Below, in pieces: positions 30,010 through 35,735 of a stretch of DNA of 35,735 nucleotides. The position numbers and the translations under genes were made by a program. Source of the stretch: Firmicutes bacterium UBA911 (lineage in GTDB: Bacteria; Bacillota; Desulfotomaculia; Desulfotomaculales; Desulforudaceae); contig DBEH01000049.1 of the NCBI GenBank assembly GCA_002294005.1, positions 2,827 through 38,561 of the forward strand, read 5' to 3'. Each line of letters starts with the position of its first letter. Positions within the stretch are counted from its first letter, which is position 1. The notes under the pieces were generated by a model. That model was not told where the DNA came from, made no database searches, and saw only the letters and a list, made by a program, of their open reading frames with translations.

Positions 30010-32160
30010 TTATGCTCCTTCCTCCAGCTTGAGACGACCGGTCCGGCGGTCCTTCAAGATGTCCAGGAAAGCTTCCACGCGGGTCTCAAAGCCGGCCTCA
30101 CCGGTCTGGTCGGTGATGATGAAGGTCAGCACCGGAAGATCCAATTCCTCACTTAACTTCACCATAATGTTCTGGGCTACGATTTCGGGCATACAGGTAA
30201 ACGGCATCAGGTGAATAATGCCGTCGATGGCTTCCTGCGCCGCCAAGGCCGTGAGCCCCACGCTAAAACGCCCGTGCCCGCCCACGTCTGTTTCCAGGTA
30301 GGGAAACGCGGCCCGCTTGATCTGGTTCTTTCTGGCGGTGGCCTCCCGGGTCGGAAAGAGGTTTTTGTGAAACCATTGGGTTACCGAAATCTCACGGTCC
30401 ACCCATACCCGGGGGTCCTTGGATTTGCCCAGCAGAGATTCCAGGTGCAGGTTGATGTGGGCTTCGAGCACCACCCAGATTTCGCCCAGGATTCGGACCC
30501 GAACCGGGTTGGTGTCCTCGGTTTCGATAGCCTCCGCCTGATCCCGGAACTCATTCAACAACATCCAAACCGACTCGGTGGAAGCGGCGCGCTCCACACG
30601 GCGCACGAACCCGGCGAACAGCGGGTCCACCGTTCCCGGCCTGCTCTCGAAAGCACGCACCTGGTGACAGATGCTCTCGGCCTGGTCAATGGCGGCCATG
30701 CGGTGGTAGCCGGCGTACAGGGCGCGCAGAATTTGCAGCCAGGAGGCCTGATTCGTGGTCCGTTTCAAGGTCTGGCGGAAGTCCGACCACCGCTCCCGCA
30801 GCGGAAGCGGTGAGTCGATGACGATGATTTCGAACTCGTAGCCCAGGCGGCGCAGCAACTGTTCCTGTACCTGGGCATACCACCCCAACCGGCACTTGCC
30901 CTTGCCGCCGACCATGAGCAGGTGGGTGGCCCCGTTTTCCAGAAGCCAGCGCATTTGACCCAGAGTGATGGTGAACGGAAGGCAGACGAACTCGGGCGAC
31001 AGGGCCTTTCCCAGCTCCAGGATCTCATTGTTGGCGTGGGGGGTCTTGACCGAATCCACGCCGCAGTCCGCCAGGGCGGAACGAATCGCCAGGTCGAGAT
31101 GTCCCATGGTCGGCATGCCGATCACAAACCGTTCCGGGCGCAGCCCTGGAACGGGCACTTCCGGGACGCTCCGTGAAACCTCGGCTGGGAGCGGCTGGAC
31201 ATCCATGAACGCTTCGATCCGGGTTGCCAGCCCGGCGTCGGCGGTATGCTCGTCCAGGGTCAGGAGAAGGAAAGGTACCCCGTAACGAGCGGCCTCCTCC
31301 TCCACAAAATTCTCGATAATCGATTCCGGGCCGCACTCAAAAGAGCCCACCAGGACCAGTTTATCCACCAGGTTGTTCCGGAGATAGTGAAGGGTGGCGC
31401 CGAGAAGCTGGGCTTCAAAACTCCACAATCGTTCGCCGTCCGACACCGTTTCCATTTGGCGGCGGATCTCTTTTGGGGAAACCATCTCGGCGGTCAGCAC
31501 CCGGCCGTACTGCTTGAACTTGGGCACCAGATCCATGCTGAAAGCGTCAAACAGGATATAAGGGTGACCGATAACGGCAACCGTTTCATCGGCGGAGCCG
31601 GCGGCCGCCTGGTCATTCCCGCGTTTGAGCACCTTTGACTCCAGGACGTGGAACGCTTCGACCGTCGACAGCAGTTTCTGGACACAAAGCGTTTCAAAGC
31701 GGTGCTGGGCCTCCCAGGCGGCCTGGAGGGCGCGGCGGGCGCGATCCGGCGTGGCGCCCAAAAGCAGGCCGGTTTCCACCCAGGTCCTTTCCCAGTCACG
31801 TTTCCCCTGAGACAGGTCGATCACCGGACTCAACACTTGAGCGCCGCTTTCTAGCGCGTTTTTCACCATGTACGGGATGCCTATGAACTTCGGACAGCAA
31901 TAGTTCTTGGGCTCCAGGCTGACCAGGCACGGAATGAAAAGGCGGTCGATTCCGCGGTCAAGCAGTTCGCGGGCGTGTGCGAACAGCAGTTTCACCGCCA
32001 CACAAGGCTCATCGGTGGGGCAAAACTCCATTTTCGCCAGAATCCGTTTGGTGGTGGGCGGGGATACCACGAGCTGCACGCCGATTTCGCGGCAGAACTC
32101 GGCGTAGAAAGGGTACATGTAATAGTAAGCCATCGCTCGGGGCAAACCTACGGTTGCCAT
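30010..32160 (-). CDS. Two-module DUF2229/HgdB-like iron-sulfur protein, partner of the activase
   Basis: The protein has 716 residues. Module 1 (about 1-325) begins MATVGLPRAMAYYY and contains EFCPTDEPC, FIPCLVSLEP and NYCCPK. Module 2 (about 340-716) begins FVIGMPTMG and contains EFVCLPFTITLG, GKGKCRLGWY and LMPFTCMPEI. The modules end alike (LATRIEAFMD and FETRVEAFLD), which points to an internal duplication like the two subunits of HgdAB-type dehydratases joined in one chain. The cysteines could ligate [4Fe-4S] or double-cubane clusters. ATG at 32158-32160 fits the family start and has GGATGTGAG nearby; an in-frame TTG lies five codons upstream. DUF2229 proteins of this kind have no proven function that I know of. 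Confidence 0.85.
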   Translation of the reverse strand: MATVGLPRAMAYYYMYPFYAEFCREIGVQLVVSPPTTKRILAKMEFCPTDEPCVAVKLLFAHARELLDRGIDRLFIPCLVSLEPKNYCCPKFIGIPYMVKNALESGAQVLSPVIDLSQGKRDWERTWVETGLLLGATPDRARRALQAAWEAQHRFETLCVQKLLSTVEAFHVLESKVLKRGNDQAAAGSADETVAVIGHPYILFDAFSMDLVPKFKQYGRVLTAEMVSPKEIRRQMETVSDGERLWSFEAQLLGATLHYLRNNLVDKLVLVGSFECGPESIIENFVEEEAARYGVPFLLLTLDEHTADAGLATRIEAFMDVQPLPAEVSRSVPEVPVPGLRPERFVIGMPTMGHLDLAIRSALADCGVDSVKTPHANNEILELGKALSPEFVCLPFTITLGQMRWLLENGATHLLMVGGKGKCRLGWYAQVQEQLLRRLGYEFEIIVIDSPLPLRERWSDFRQTLKRTTNQASWLQILRALYAGYHRMAAIDQAESICHQVRAFESRPGTVDPLFAGFVRRVERAASTESVWMLLNEFRDQAEAIETEDTNPVRVRILGEIWVVLEAHINLHLESLLGKSKDPRVWVDREISVTQWFHKNLFPTREATARKNQIKRAAFPYLETDVGGHGRFSVGLTALAAQEAIDGIIHLMPFTCMPEIVAQNIMVKLSEELDLPVLTFIITDQTGEAGFETRVEAFLDILKDRRTGRLKLEEGA

Positions 32161-32256
32161 TCGACTCACATCCAAACAGGTTTGGGCCCGGTCTCTCAGT
32201 ATGCCCGCTTCCGGTTGCTGAACACCAAAAAAAAATCGCCCACTGGTATCAACGCT

Positions 32257-32285
32257 AGTTTAGCAGAAGATGGTCCGCCAGTCAA
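32257..32285 (-). promoter_or_regulatory. Sigma-A promoter of the activase pair
   Basis: On the minus strand TTGACT (32280-32285) and TAAACT (32257-32262) are spaced by exactly 17 bases. Transcription would start near 32250, leaving a leader of about 90 bases with a run of T and the CCAAAC/GTTTGG palindrome. Confidence 0.7.
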
Positions 32286-32537
32286 TTTTAGCTGGCCAAC
32301 AGCCGCCAACGGTCGTTTCGACCAATTCTGCCCAAATACGGCCGACCCTTGTGGAACAAAATCCATTATATCCTGGTTATTAAGCCGGACACACGGCGCA
32401 AAATAAGCACAAAGCATGTTTTGGAGGCGAGCAAATTGAAAAACGGTAAAAAAAGGAGCCAAAAGAAAAGCACGGTAAGCCGGTATTGATTTCTCGCAGC
32501 CGGTATTGGTTTCAGGAAAAAGAGTCATGATGTTCTA

Positions 32538-32567
32538 ACATAAGCGGCCGGTCCGAAGGCCATAATA
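32538..32567 (+). promoter_or_regulatory. Sigma-G/F-type promoter of the SASP gene
   Basis: ACATA (32538-32542), one base off the GHATR -35 element, is followed after 18 bases by CATAATA (32561-32567), a full match to the CATNHTA -10 element. This fits forespore expression of SASP genes. Confidence 0.65.
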
Positions 32568-32618
32568 ATTTCAAACAGAAAAATAAATAAACACAAAACA
32601 GTAGAGGAGGCAAAAACA

Positions 32619-32879
32619 ATGGGTCGCACGAATCCCGCGATTGTTCCGCAAGCCAGAAACGCCTTGAATCAGATGAAGTATGAGGTGGCCGGCGAAATCG
32701 GCCTCGCCAACTACCAGGCGCTTGACAAGGGTGACCTGCCCTCCCGGGTCAACGGTAAGGTTGGCGGCAATATGGTCCGCAAGATGGTGGCCTTTGCCGA
32801 GCAGGCTATGGCCCAGGGCAACGTGAATCAGGTCCGGGCGGCTGCACCGCCCGAGCCTTTCGGCACTCAGGGTCAATAG
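32619..32879 (+). CDS. Alpha/beta-type small acid-soluble spore protein
   Basis: SASPs coat spore DNA, hold it in an A-like form and protect it from UV and heat; they are degraded at germination. The 86-residue protein has the family blocks NALNQMKYEVAGEIGLANY and GKVGGNMVRKMVAFAEQAM. The GPR cleavage site is expected between Glu22 and Val23 (KYE-VAGEIG). A Pro/Gln-rich C-terminal tail is extra. ATG 32619 follows GAGGAGG. The gene for the protease that degrades it lies directly downstream on the other strand, and the forespore promoter upstream fits. This is the strongest evidence that the organism sporulates. Confidence 0.97.
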   Translation: MGRTNPAIVPQARNALNQMKYEVAGEIGLANYQALDKGDLPSRVNGKVGGNMVRKMVAFAEQAMAQGNVNQVRAAAPPEPFGTQGQ

Positions 32880-32920
32880 TCTTCGACCCGGCCGGACAAT
32901 GACAGATGAAACCCCGATCC

Positions 32921-32956
32921 AGAGCAGACGGCATTGCCGATTCTGCTCTTCTTTTT
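32921..32956 (+). terminator. Terminator of the SASP gene
   Basis: AGAGCAGA (32921-32928) pairs with TCTGCTCT (32942-32949), with an inner CGGC/GCCG stem, followed by TCTTTTT. Confidence 0.85.
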
Positions 32957-33042
32957 GCCCGGAATGCATGAACGCCCAGGTGTGCACAGGAGCAATGGCC
33001 TGGTGAATTTTCCCACATCCCACATCCCACCTCTCACCTCTC

Positions 33043-33987
33043 CTATTGCAGGTAATCGGCGAAGCGTTCGGGGGCGATACCCGGATGCAAGGCCACGGAC
33101 AAGCCGCCGGCAATTATGCGGGCACAGTTTTTGATCAGGTCGTCTATTTCCTTGGGAGTGACCATGAGCTGTCCGCCAAAGGGCTCAAGCAGTTGCTGGA
33201 CGATTCCCTCTATTTCGGCAACCTGCGGCGGTGTCCGTCCGTGTATTTCGTAGAGCTTCACGATGGCGTCACGAGCGATAAACGCGGCGTGAACAACGGT
33301 CGGAACGCCGATGGATATTACTTTTACGCCAAGAGTCTCTTCGGTGAGCCCCTGGCGCCGGCCTCCGATCCCAGACCCGGGATTGATTCCCCGGTCGGAG
33401 AGTTGAATGGAGGAGGCGATTCTCTCGACCGAACCGGCCGCGAGGGCGTCGATGCAAATCACCAGTTCGGGGCGCACGTGCTCGACGACGCCCTTGACAA
33501 TTTCGGCGGTTTCGATGCCGGTGATTCCTAACACACCCGGTGCCAGCGCGCTGACCACCCGGGTTCCCTCCGGGATATGCTCCGGCGCGAAATGATAGAC
33601 GTGCCGGGTTACGAACGTATGGTTGGCGGCTCGCGGACCCAGGGCATCAGGGGTGGCGTTCCAGTTACCCAATCCCACCACCAGGACGTTTCCCTGGTCA
33701 CTTACTTGGATCATTCCCTTGAGGGCTCCGGCGAGTTCCCGGACTACGGCGGAATGGGCGTCCGGATCTGTGACTCGTATAGCCGGTGCTTCAATGGTGA
33801 TGTAAGTGCCCGGAGGCTTGCCCATAGCTTGCGCGCCGTATTCATCGGTGATTCTGACCGTGGTGATCTTGCCGTGCTGGAATTCACGGCGCTCTACCGC
33901 GACCCCGGAGATTTCTTGATCGGTCTGGGCTCGCAGGGCATCGTGCGCTTCAAGAGCCAAATCGGTCGAAACGCCACAGACTCTCAT
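33043..33987 (-). CDS. gpr: Germination protease GPR
   Basis: GPR is an atypical aspartic endopeptidase made as a zymogen in the forespore. It cleaves SASPs within minutes of germination to release amino acids. It has 314 residues, somewhat shorter than the Bacillus enzyme. Signatures include STDLALEAHD at the N terminus, VVGLGNWNATPDALGP, LAPGVLGITGIETAEIVKG and CIDALAAGSVERIASSIQL with the conserved aspartate. The ATG start has AAGGAGG upstream, and a sigma-G/F-like promoter precedes it by about 38 bases. It faces the SASP gene, its substrate. Confidence 0.96.
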   Translation of the reverse strand: MRVCGVSTDLALEAHDALRAQTDQEISGVAVERREFQHGKITTVRITDEYGAQAMGKPPGTYITIEAPAIRVTDPDAHSAVVRELAGALKGMIQVSDQGNVLVVGLGNWNATPDALGPRAANHTFVTRHVYHFAPEHIPEGTRVVSALAPGVLGITGIETAEIVKGVVEHVRPELVICIDALAAGSVERIASSIQLSDRGINPGSGIGGRRQGLTEETLGVKVISIGVPTVVHAAFIARDAIVKLYEIHGRTPPQVAEIEGIVQQLLEPFGGQLMVTPKEIDDLIKNCARIIAGGLSVALHPGIAPERFADYLQ

Positions 33988-34024
33988 GATCGGCCTCCTT
34001 ATTGTCCGAACTGTTTTCCAAGAG

Positions 34025-34054
34025 TATCGTGGCCCGCGCCGGCGCCGAATATAC
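34025..34054 (-). promoter_or_regulatory. Sigma-G/F-type promoter of gpr
   Basis: On the minus strand GTATA (34050-34054) matches the GHATR -35 element. After exactly 18 bases comes CACGATA (34025-34031), which matches CATNHTA in six of seven positions. The start codon lies 38 bases beyond. Confidence 0.55.
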
Positions 34055-34141
34055 CGGAGGCGCTCAAGGTTTATGTTTGGGCCGCGGAGGCAGAATACGG
34101 GGAAAGGAAAGGAGAAAAAGCTCTATGTGCCGGGCAGGATG

Positions 34142-34150
34142 TGTTATAAT
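34142..34150 (+). promoter_or_regulatory. Extended -10 promoter of rsmD-coaD
   Basis: TGTTATAAT (34142-34150) is an extended -10 with a perfect TATAAT. No good -35 lies 17 bases upstream, which extended -10 promoters do not need. The leader to TTG 34187 would be about 30 bases. Confidence 0.55.
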
Positions 34151-34186
34151 GATTGCGAATTTATCCCAGAACCGGGTGAATGGAAT

Positions 34187-34750
34187 TTGCGGATTATCGC
34201 CGGAAGTCTAAGGGGCACGCGTTTGCAGGCCGGGTCCGGGTTGGCGGTCCGGCCCACCACCGGCCGGGTGCGAGAGGCACTGTTCAATATTGTCGCGGAG
34301 CGCGTTTTGGAAAGCCGGTTTTTGGACCTGTACGCCGGAACCGGAGCCGTGGGCCTGGAGGCATTGAGCAGGGGTGCGTCTTTGGCTGTATTCGTGGAAA
34401 ACGACTGGCGAGTGGCGGCGGAATTAAAAAGACGCTTGGACGAAACCGGGCTGGCCGCAAAGGGCCGGGTGCGTTTGGGCAAAGCGACGGCGGTGGTCGG
34501 CGCCCTGGGGGTGGAGGGCCGGGTATTTGACCTGGTGTTCATGGATCCTCCCTACTCGGGTGAGCTTATGACCAAAACCCTGTTCCGCCTTTCTGAGTCC
34601 GGCGTTGTCGACCCGGCCGGTTGGGTGATCGCCGAGTCTTCCTTCCGGCGGCCTCCATCCGACAGGGTGGGCGGCCTTTATGTTTGGCGCCGCGAGCGGT
34701 ACGGCGAGTCTTTGCTGTCGTTCTACCGGGCGGAGGAGAAGTCGGGATGA
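34187..34750 (+). CDS. rsmD: 16S rRNA (guanine-966-N2)-methyltransferase RsmD
   Basis: RsmD methylates G966 of 16S rRNA on the assembled 30S subunit with SAM. It has 187 residues. The family start LRIIAGSLRGTRL fixes TTG 34187; the frame upstream is open but has no homology and crosses the gpr promoter. The SAM site is DLYAGTGAVGLEALSRGA, and the catalytic motif is DPPY in FMDPPYSGEL. A weak GGTGAA site precedes the start. ATG of coaD overlaps its stop, the usual rsmD-coaD pair. Confidence 0.95.
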   Translation: MRIIAGSLRGTRLQAGSGLAVRPTTGRVREALFNIVAERVLESRFLDLYAGTGAVGLEALSRGASLAVFVENDWRVAAELKRRLDETGLAAKGRVRLGKATAVVGALGVEGRVFDLVFMDPPYSGELMTKTLFRLSESGVVDPAGWVIAESSFRRPPSDRVGGLYVWRRERYGESLLSFYRAEEKSG

Positions 34751-35238
34751 GGATTGCAGTGTATCCCGGCAGCTTCGACCCCGTCACCAACGGGCATCTG
34801 GATGTGATCCGGCGGGCGGCGCAGGTTTTTGACCAGGTCATCGTGGCCATAGCCAAAAGTTCCGCCAAGGAGCCCATGTTTTCCATCGCGGAGCGGCTCG
34901 AGATGCTCCGGACTGTTTTGCGGGAATTGCCAAACGTGCGCGTGGGCGCTTATCACGGCCTGACGGTCCGTTATGCCCGGGAACAGGGTGCGCGTGCGCT
35001 GATCAGGGGCCTGCGGGCGGTCTCCGATTTTGAATACGAATTTACCATGGCCCTTACCAACAAGAAACTGGCGCCGGAAATCGAAACCGTCTTTTTGATG
35101 ACCGAAGCCAAGCACTCATTCATCAGTTCGGGTTCCGTCAAGGAGGTGGCGCGGTACGGCGGCTGCGTGGAGGATATGGTGCCGGTTGAGGTGGGGCGCA
35201 TATTGAGGGATAAATTTCGGATGAGGGGTGAGGGGTGA
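34747..35238 (+). CDS. coaD: Phosphopantetheine adenylyltransferase
   Basis: CoaD adds AMP to 4'-phosphopantetheine in the next-to-last step of coenzyme A synthesis. It has 163 residues. The nucleotidyltransferase motif TNGH is at 14-17 in YPGSFDPVTNGHLDVI, and the ISSGSVKEVARYGG segment lies near the C terminus. ATG 34747 overlaps the rsmD stop and has GGAGGAGAAG upstream. The end overlaps the next gene by 11 bases if that gene starts at 35228. Confidence 0.97.
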   Translation: MRIAVYPGSFDPVTNGHLDVIRRAAQVFDQVIVAIAKSSAKEPMFSIAERLEMLRTVLRELPNVRVGAYHGLTVRYAREQGARALIRGLRAVSDFEYEFTMALTNKKLAPEIETVFLMTEAKHSFISSGSVKEVARYGGCVEDMVPVEVGRILRDKFRMRGEG

Positions 35239-35686
35239 GTTGGAATTGCTGTCCATACTCAATGACCTGGAAGAATTTGTTCAGAATTCCTCCCGGGTGC
35301 CGATGACCAAGAAGGTGCTGTTGGATGAGGAGAAGTTGTTGGACTTTCTGGACCGGGCCCGTACCATTCTTCCGGAAGAAGTTCGCAAGGCGAAGTGGCT
35401 GATGCAGGAGCGGGAGAAGGTAATCAACGAGTCCCGTCAAGAAGCGGCCCGTCTGTTGGAAGAGGCCCAAAGGGAAGTTGAAAAGAGGGCCGACCAGGGC
35501 GAGGTGGTCCGCCGGGCCAAGGAAATTGCGGACGAAATCATAATGAAGGCCGAAAAGGCCTCCCGCGAGATGAGGTTGGGGGCGCGGGACTATGCGGACG
35601 ATGTGTTGTCCAAGCTGGAAGCCCGCGTTGAAAAGGTGATGAAGGAGGTAGAAGGGGGCCGCCTGGAACTAAAGAACATGAAGTAG
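35228..35686 (+). CDS. Coiled-coil protein downstream of coaD, function unknown
   Basis: The protein has 152 residues from GTG 35228; TTG 35240 is an alternative start. After about residue 55 it is almost wholly charged helix (KWLMQEREKVINESRQEAAR and on to LEARVEKVMKEVEGG), predicted to form a coiled coil and similar in texture to the stalk b subunit of ATP synthases. No membrane segment, nucleotide site or catalytic motif is visible. It probably shares the rsmD-coaD transcript. The gene is real by position, codon use and overlap, but I cannot assign a role. Confidence 0.8.
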   Translation: MRGELELLSILNDLEEFVQNSSRVPMTKKVLLDEEKLLDFLDRARTILPEEVRKAKWLMQEREKVINESRQEAARLLEEAQREVEKRADQGEVVRRAKEIADEIIMKAEKASREMRLGARDYADDVLSKLEARVEKVMKEVEGGRLELKNMK

Positions 35687-35735
35687 ACGCCGCACCAGAT
35701 GGACGAACATGGCAAAGCTGAAAAAGGCCAGAGGC
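35669..35735 (-). CDS. Possible 3' end of a minus-strand membrane protein (partial)
   Basis: Reading the minus strand from the window edge, a frame ends PLAFFSFAMFVHLVRRLLHVL then TAG (stop at 35669-35671). The hydrophobic stretch followed by arginines looks like the end of a polytopic membrane protein. YlbJ, a sporulation membrane protein often near coaD, is one possibility. Only 21 codons are visible, and 18 bases overlap the coiled-coil gene. Confidence 0.3.
   Translation of the reverse strand, partial: PLAFFSFAMFVHLVRRLLHVL

Larger units (their letters stand above)
32161..32618. other. Divergent intergenic region of 458 bp
   Basis: It holds the minus-strand promoter of the activase pair (32257-32285), a palindrome CCAAACAGGTTTGG (32173-32186) in that leader, and the SASP promoter (32538-32567). 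A 15-bp direct repeat with period 20, GCCGGTATTG-type, lies at 32479-32493 and 32499-32513. A 17-codon lysine-rich frame (TTG 32436 to TGA 32489, GGAGGCGAG upstream) is seen but not called as a gene. The DNA is much more AT-rich than the genes around it. Confidence 0.7.

Noticed and set aside
33986..34186. N-terminal extension of RsmD from ATG 33986
   Set aside because: The extra residues are basic and low in complexity, cross the gpr promoter and the TATAAT box, and lack homology; the family start is at TTG 34187.

Overview
The window reads as chromosomal DNA of a GC-rich, spore-forming Firmicute of the class Clostridia, most like the Desulfotomaculum/Pelotomaculum/Desulforudis group. Four things point there. 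The order topA-trmFO-xerC-hslV-hslU-codY, followed by rpsB-tsf-pyrH-frr-uppS-cdsA-dxr-rseP-(ispG)-proS, is the classical Firmicute order. CodY itself is a Firmicute regulator. An alpha/beta-type small acid-soluble spore protein (SASP) lies beside its germination protease GPR. TTG and GTG starts with strong GGAGG-type ribosome sites are common. No tRNA, rRNA, CRISPR array or complete transposon was seen.

Layout. Positions 62-2259 hold an end-joining primase/polymerase (LigD POL type), frameshifted in a run of seven G, and dprA. Positions 2352-9840 hold topA, trmFO, xerC, hslV, hslU and codY, tightly packed. From 10020 to 14602 lie the translation and envelope genes rpsB, tsf, pyrH, frr, a 73-residue unknown, uppS and cdsA. 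A ytvI-like membrane protein (14743-15819) with its own promoter is followed by dxr, rseP, a 184-bp MITE-like element, ispG and proS. An nfeD/slipin membrane quality-control pair ends at a strong terminator (23371). moaA follows behind a molybdenum-cofactor riboswitch with a terminator platform. The riboflavin genes ribD-ribE-ribBA-ribH (24978-28539) start from a near-consensus sigma-A promoter. On the minus strand come rpmB, an ATP-dependent [4Fe-4S] activase and a fused two-module dehydratase-like partner (28684-32160). The spore pair SASP (plus) and gpr (minus) follows. The window closes with rsmD, coaD, a coiled-coil protein and the possible tail of a minus-strand membrane protein.

How the genes work together. 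The isoprenoid genes dxr and ispG feed uppS, which supplies the undecaprenyl carrier; cdsA supplies CDP-diacylglycerol; rseP is the intramembrane protease of the same envelope cluster. XerC, TopA, DprA and the LigD-type polymerase act on DNA. HslVU and CodY couple protein turnover to nutrient status. RpsB, Ts, Frr and ProS serve translation. SASP and GPR protect spore DNA and then release amino acids at germination; both have sigma-G/F-like promoters with 18-bp spacers.

Most unusual features. (1) Palindromic GC-rich repeats are inserted in frame inside dprA and topA and also lie between them. (2) Four AAAAGGGG/CCCCTTTT-type palindromes sit between genes. (3) A MITE-like element abuts ispG. 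(4) Gene ends are duplicated after xerC and hslV. (5) An uncharacterised two-gene BcrAD/HgdC-type activase system is present, whose partner protein carries two tandem related modules in one chain. This last is the best candidate for a system without a described function.
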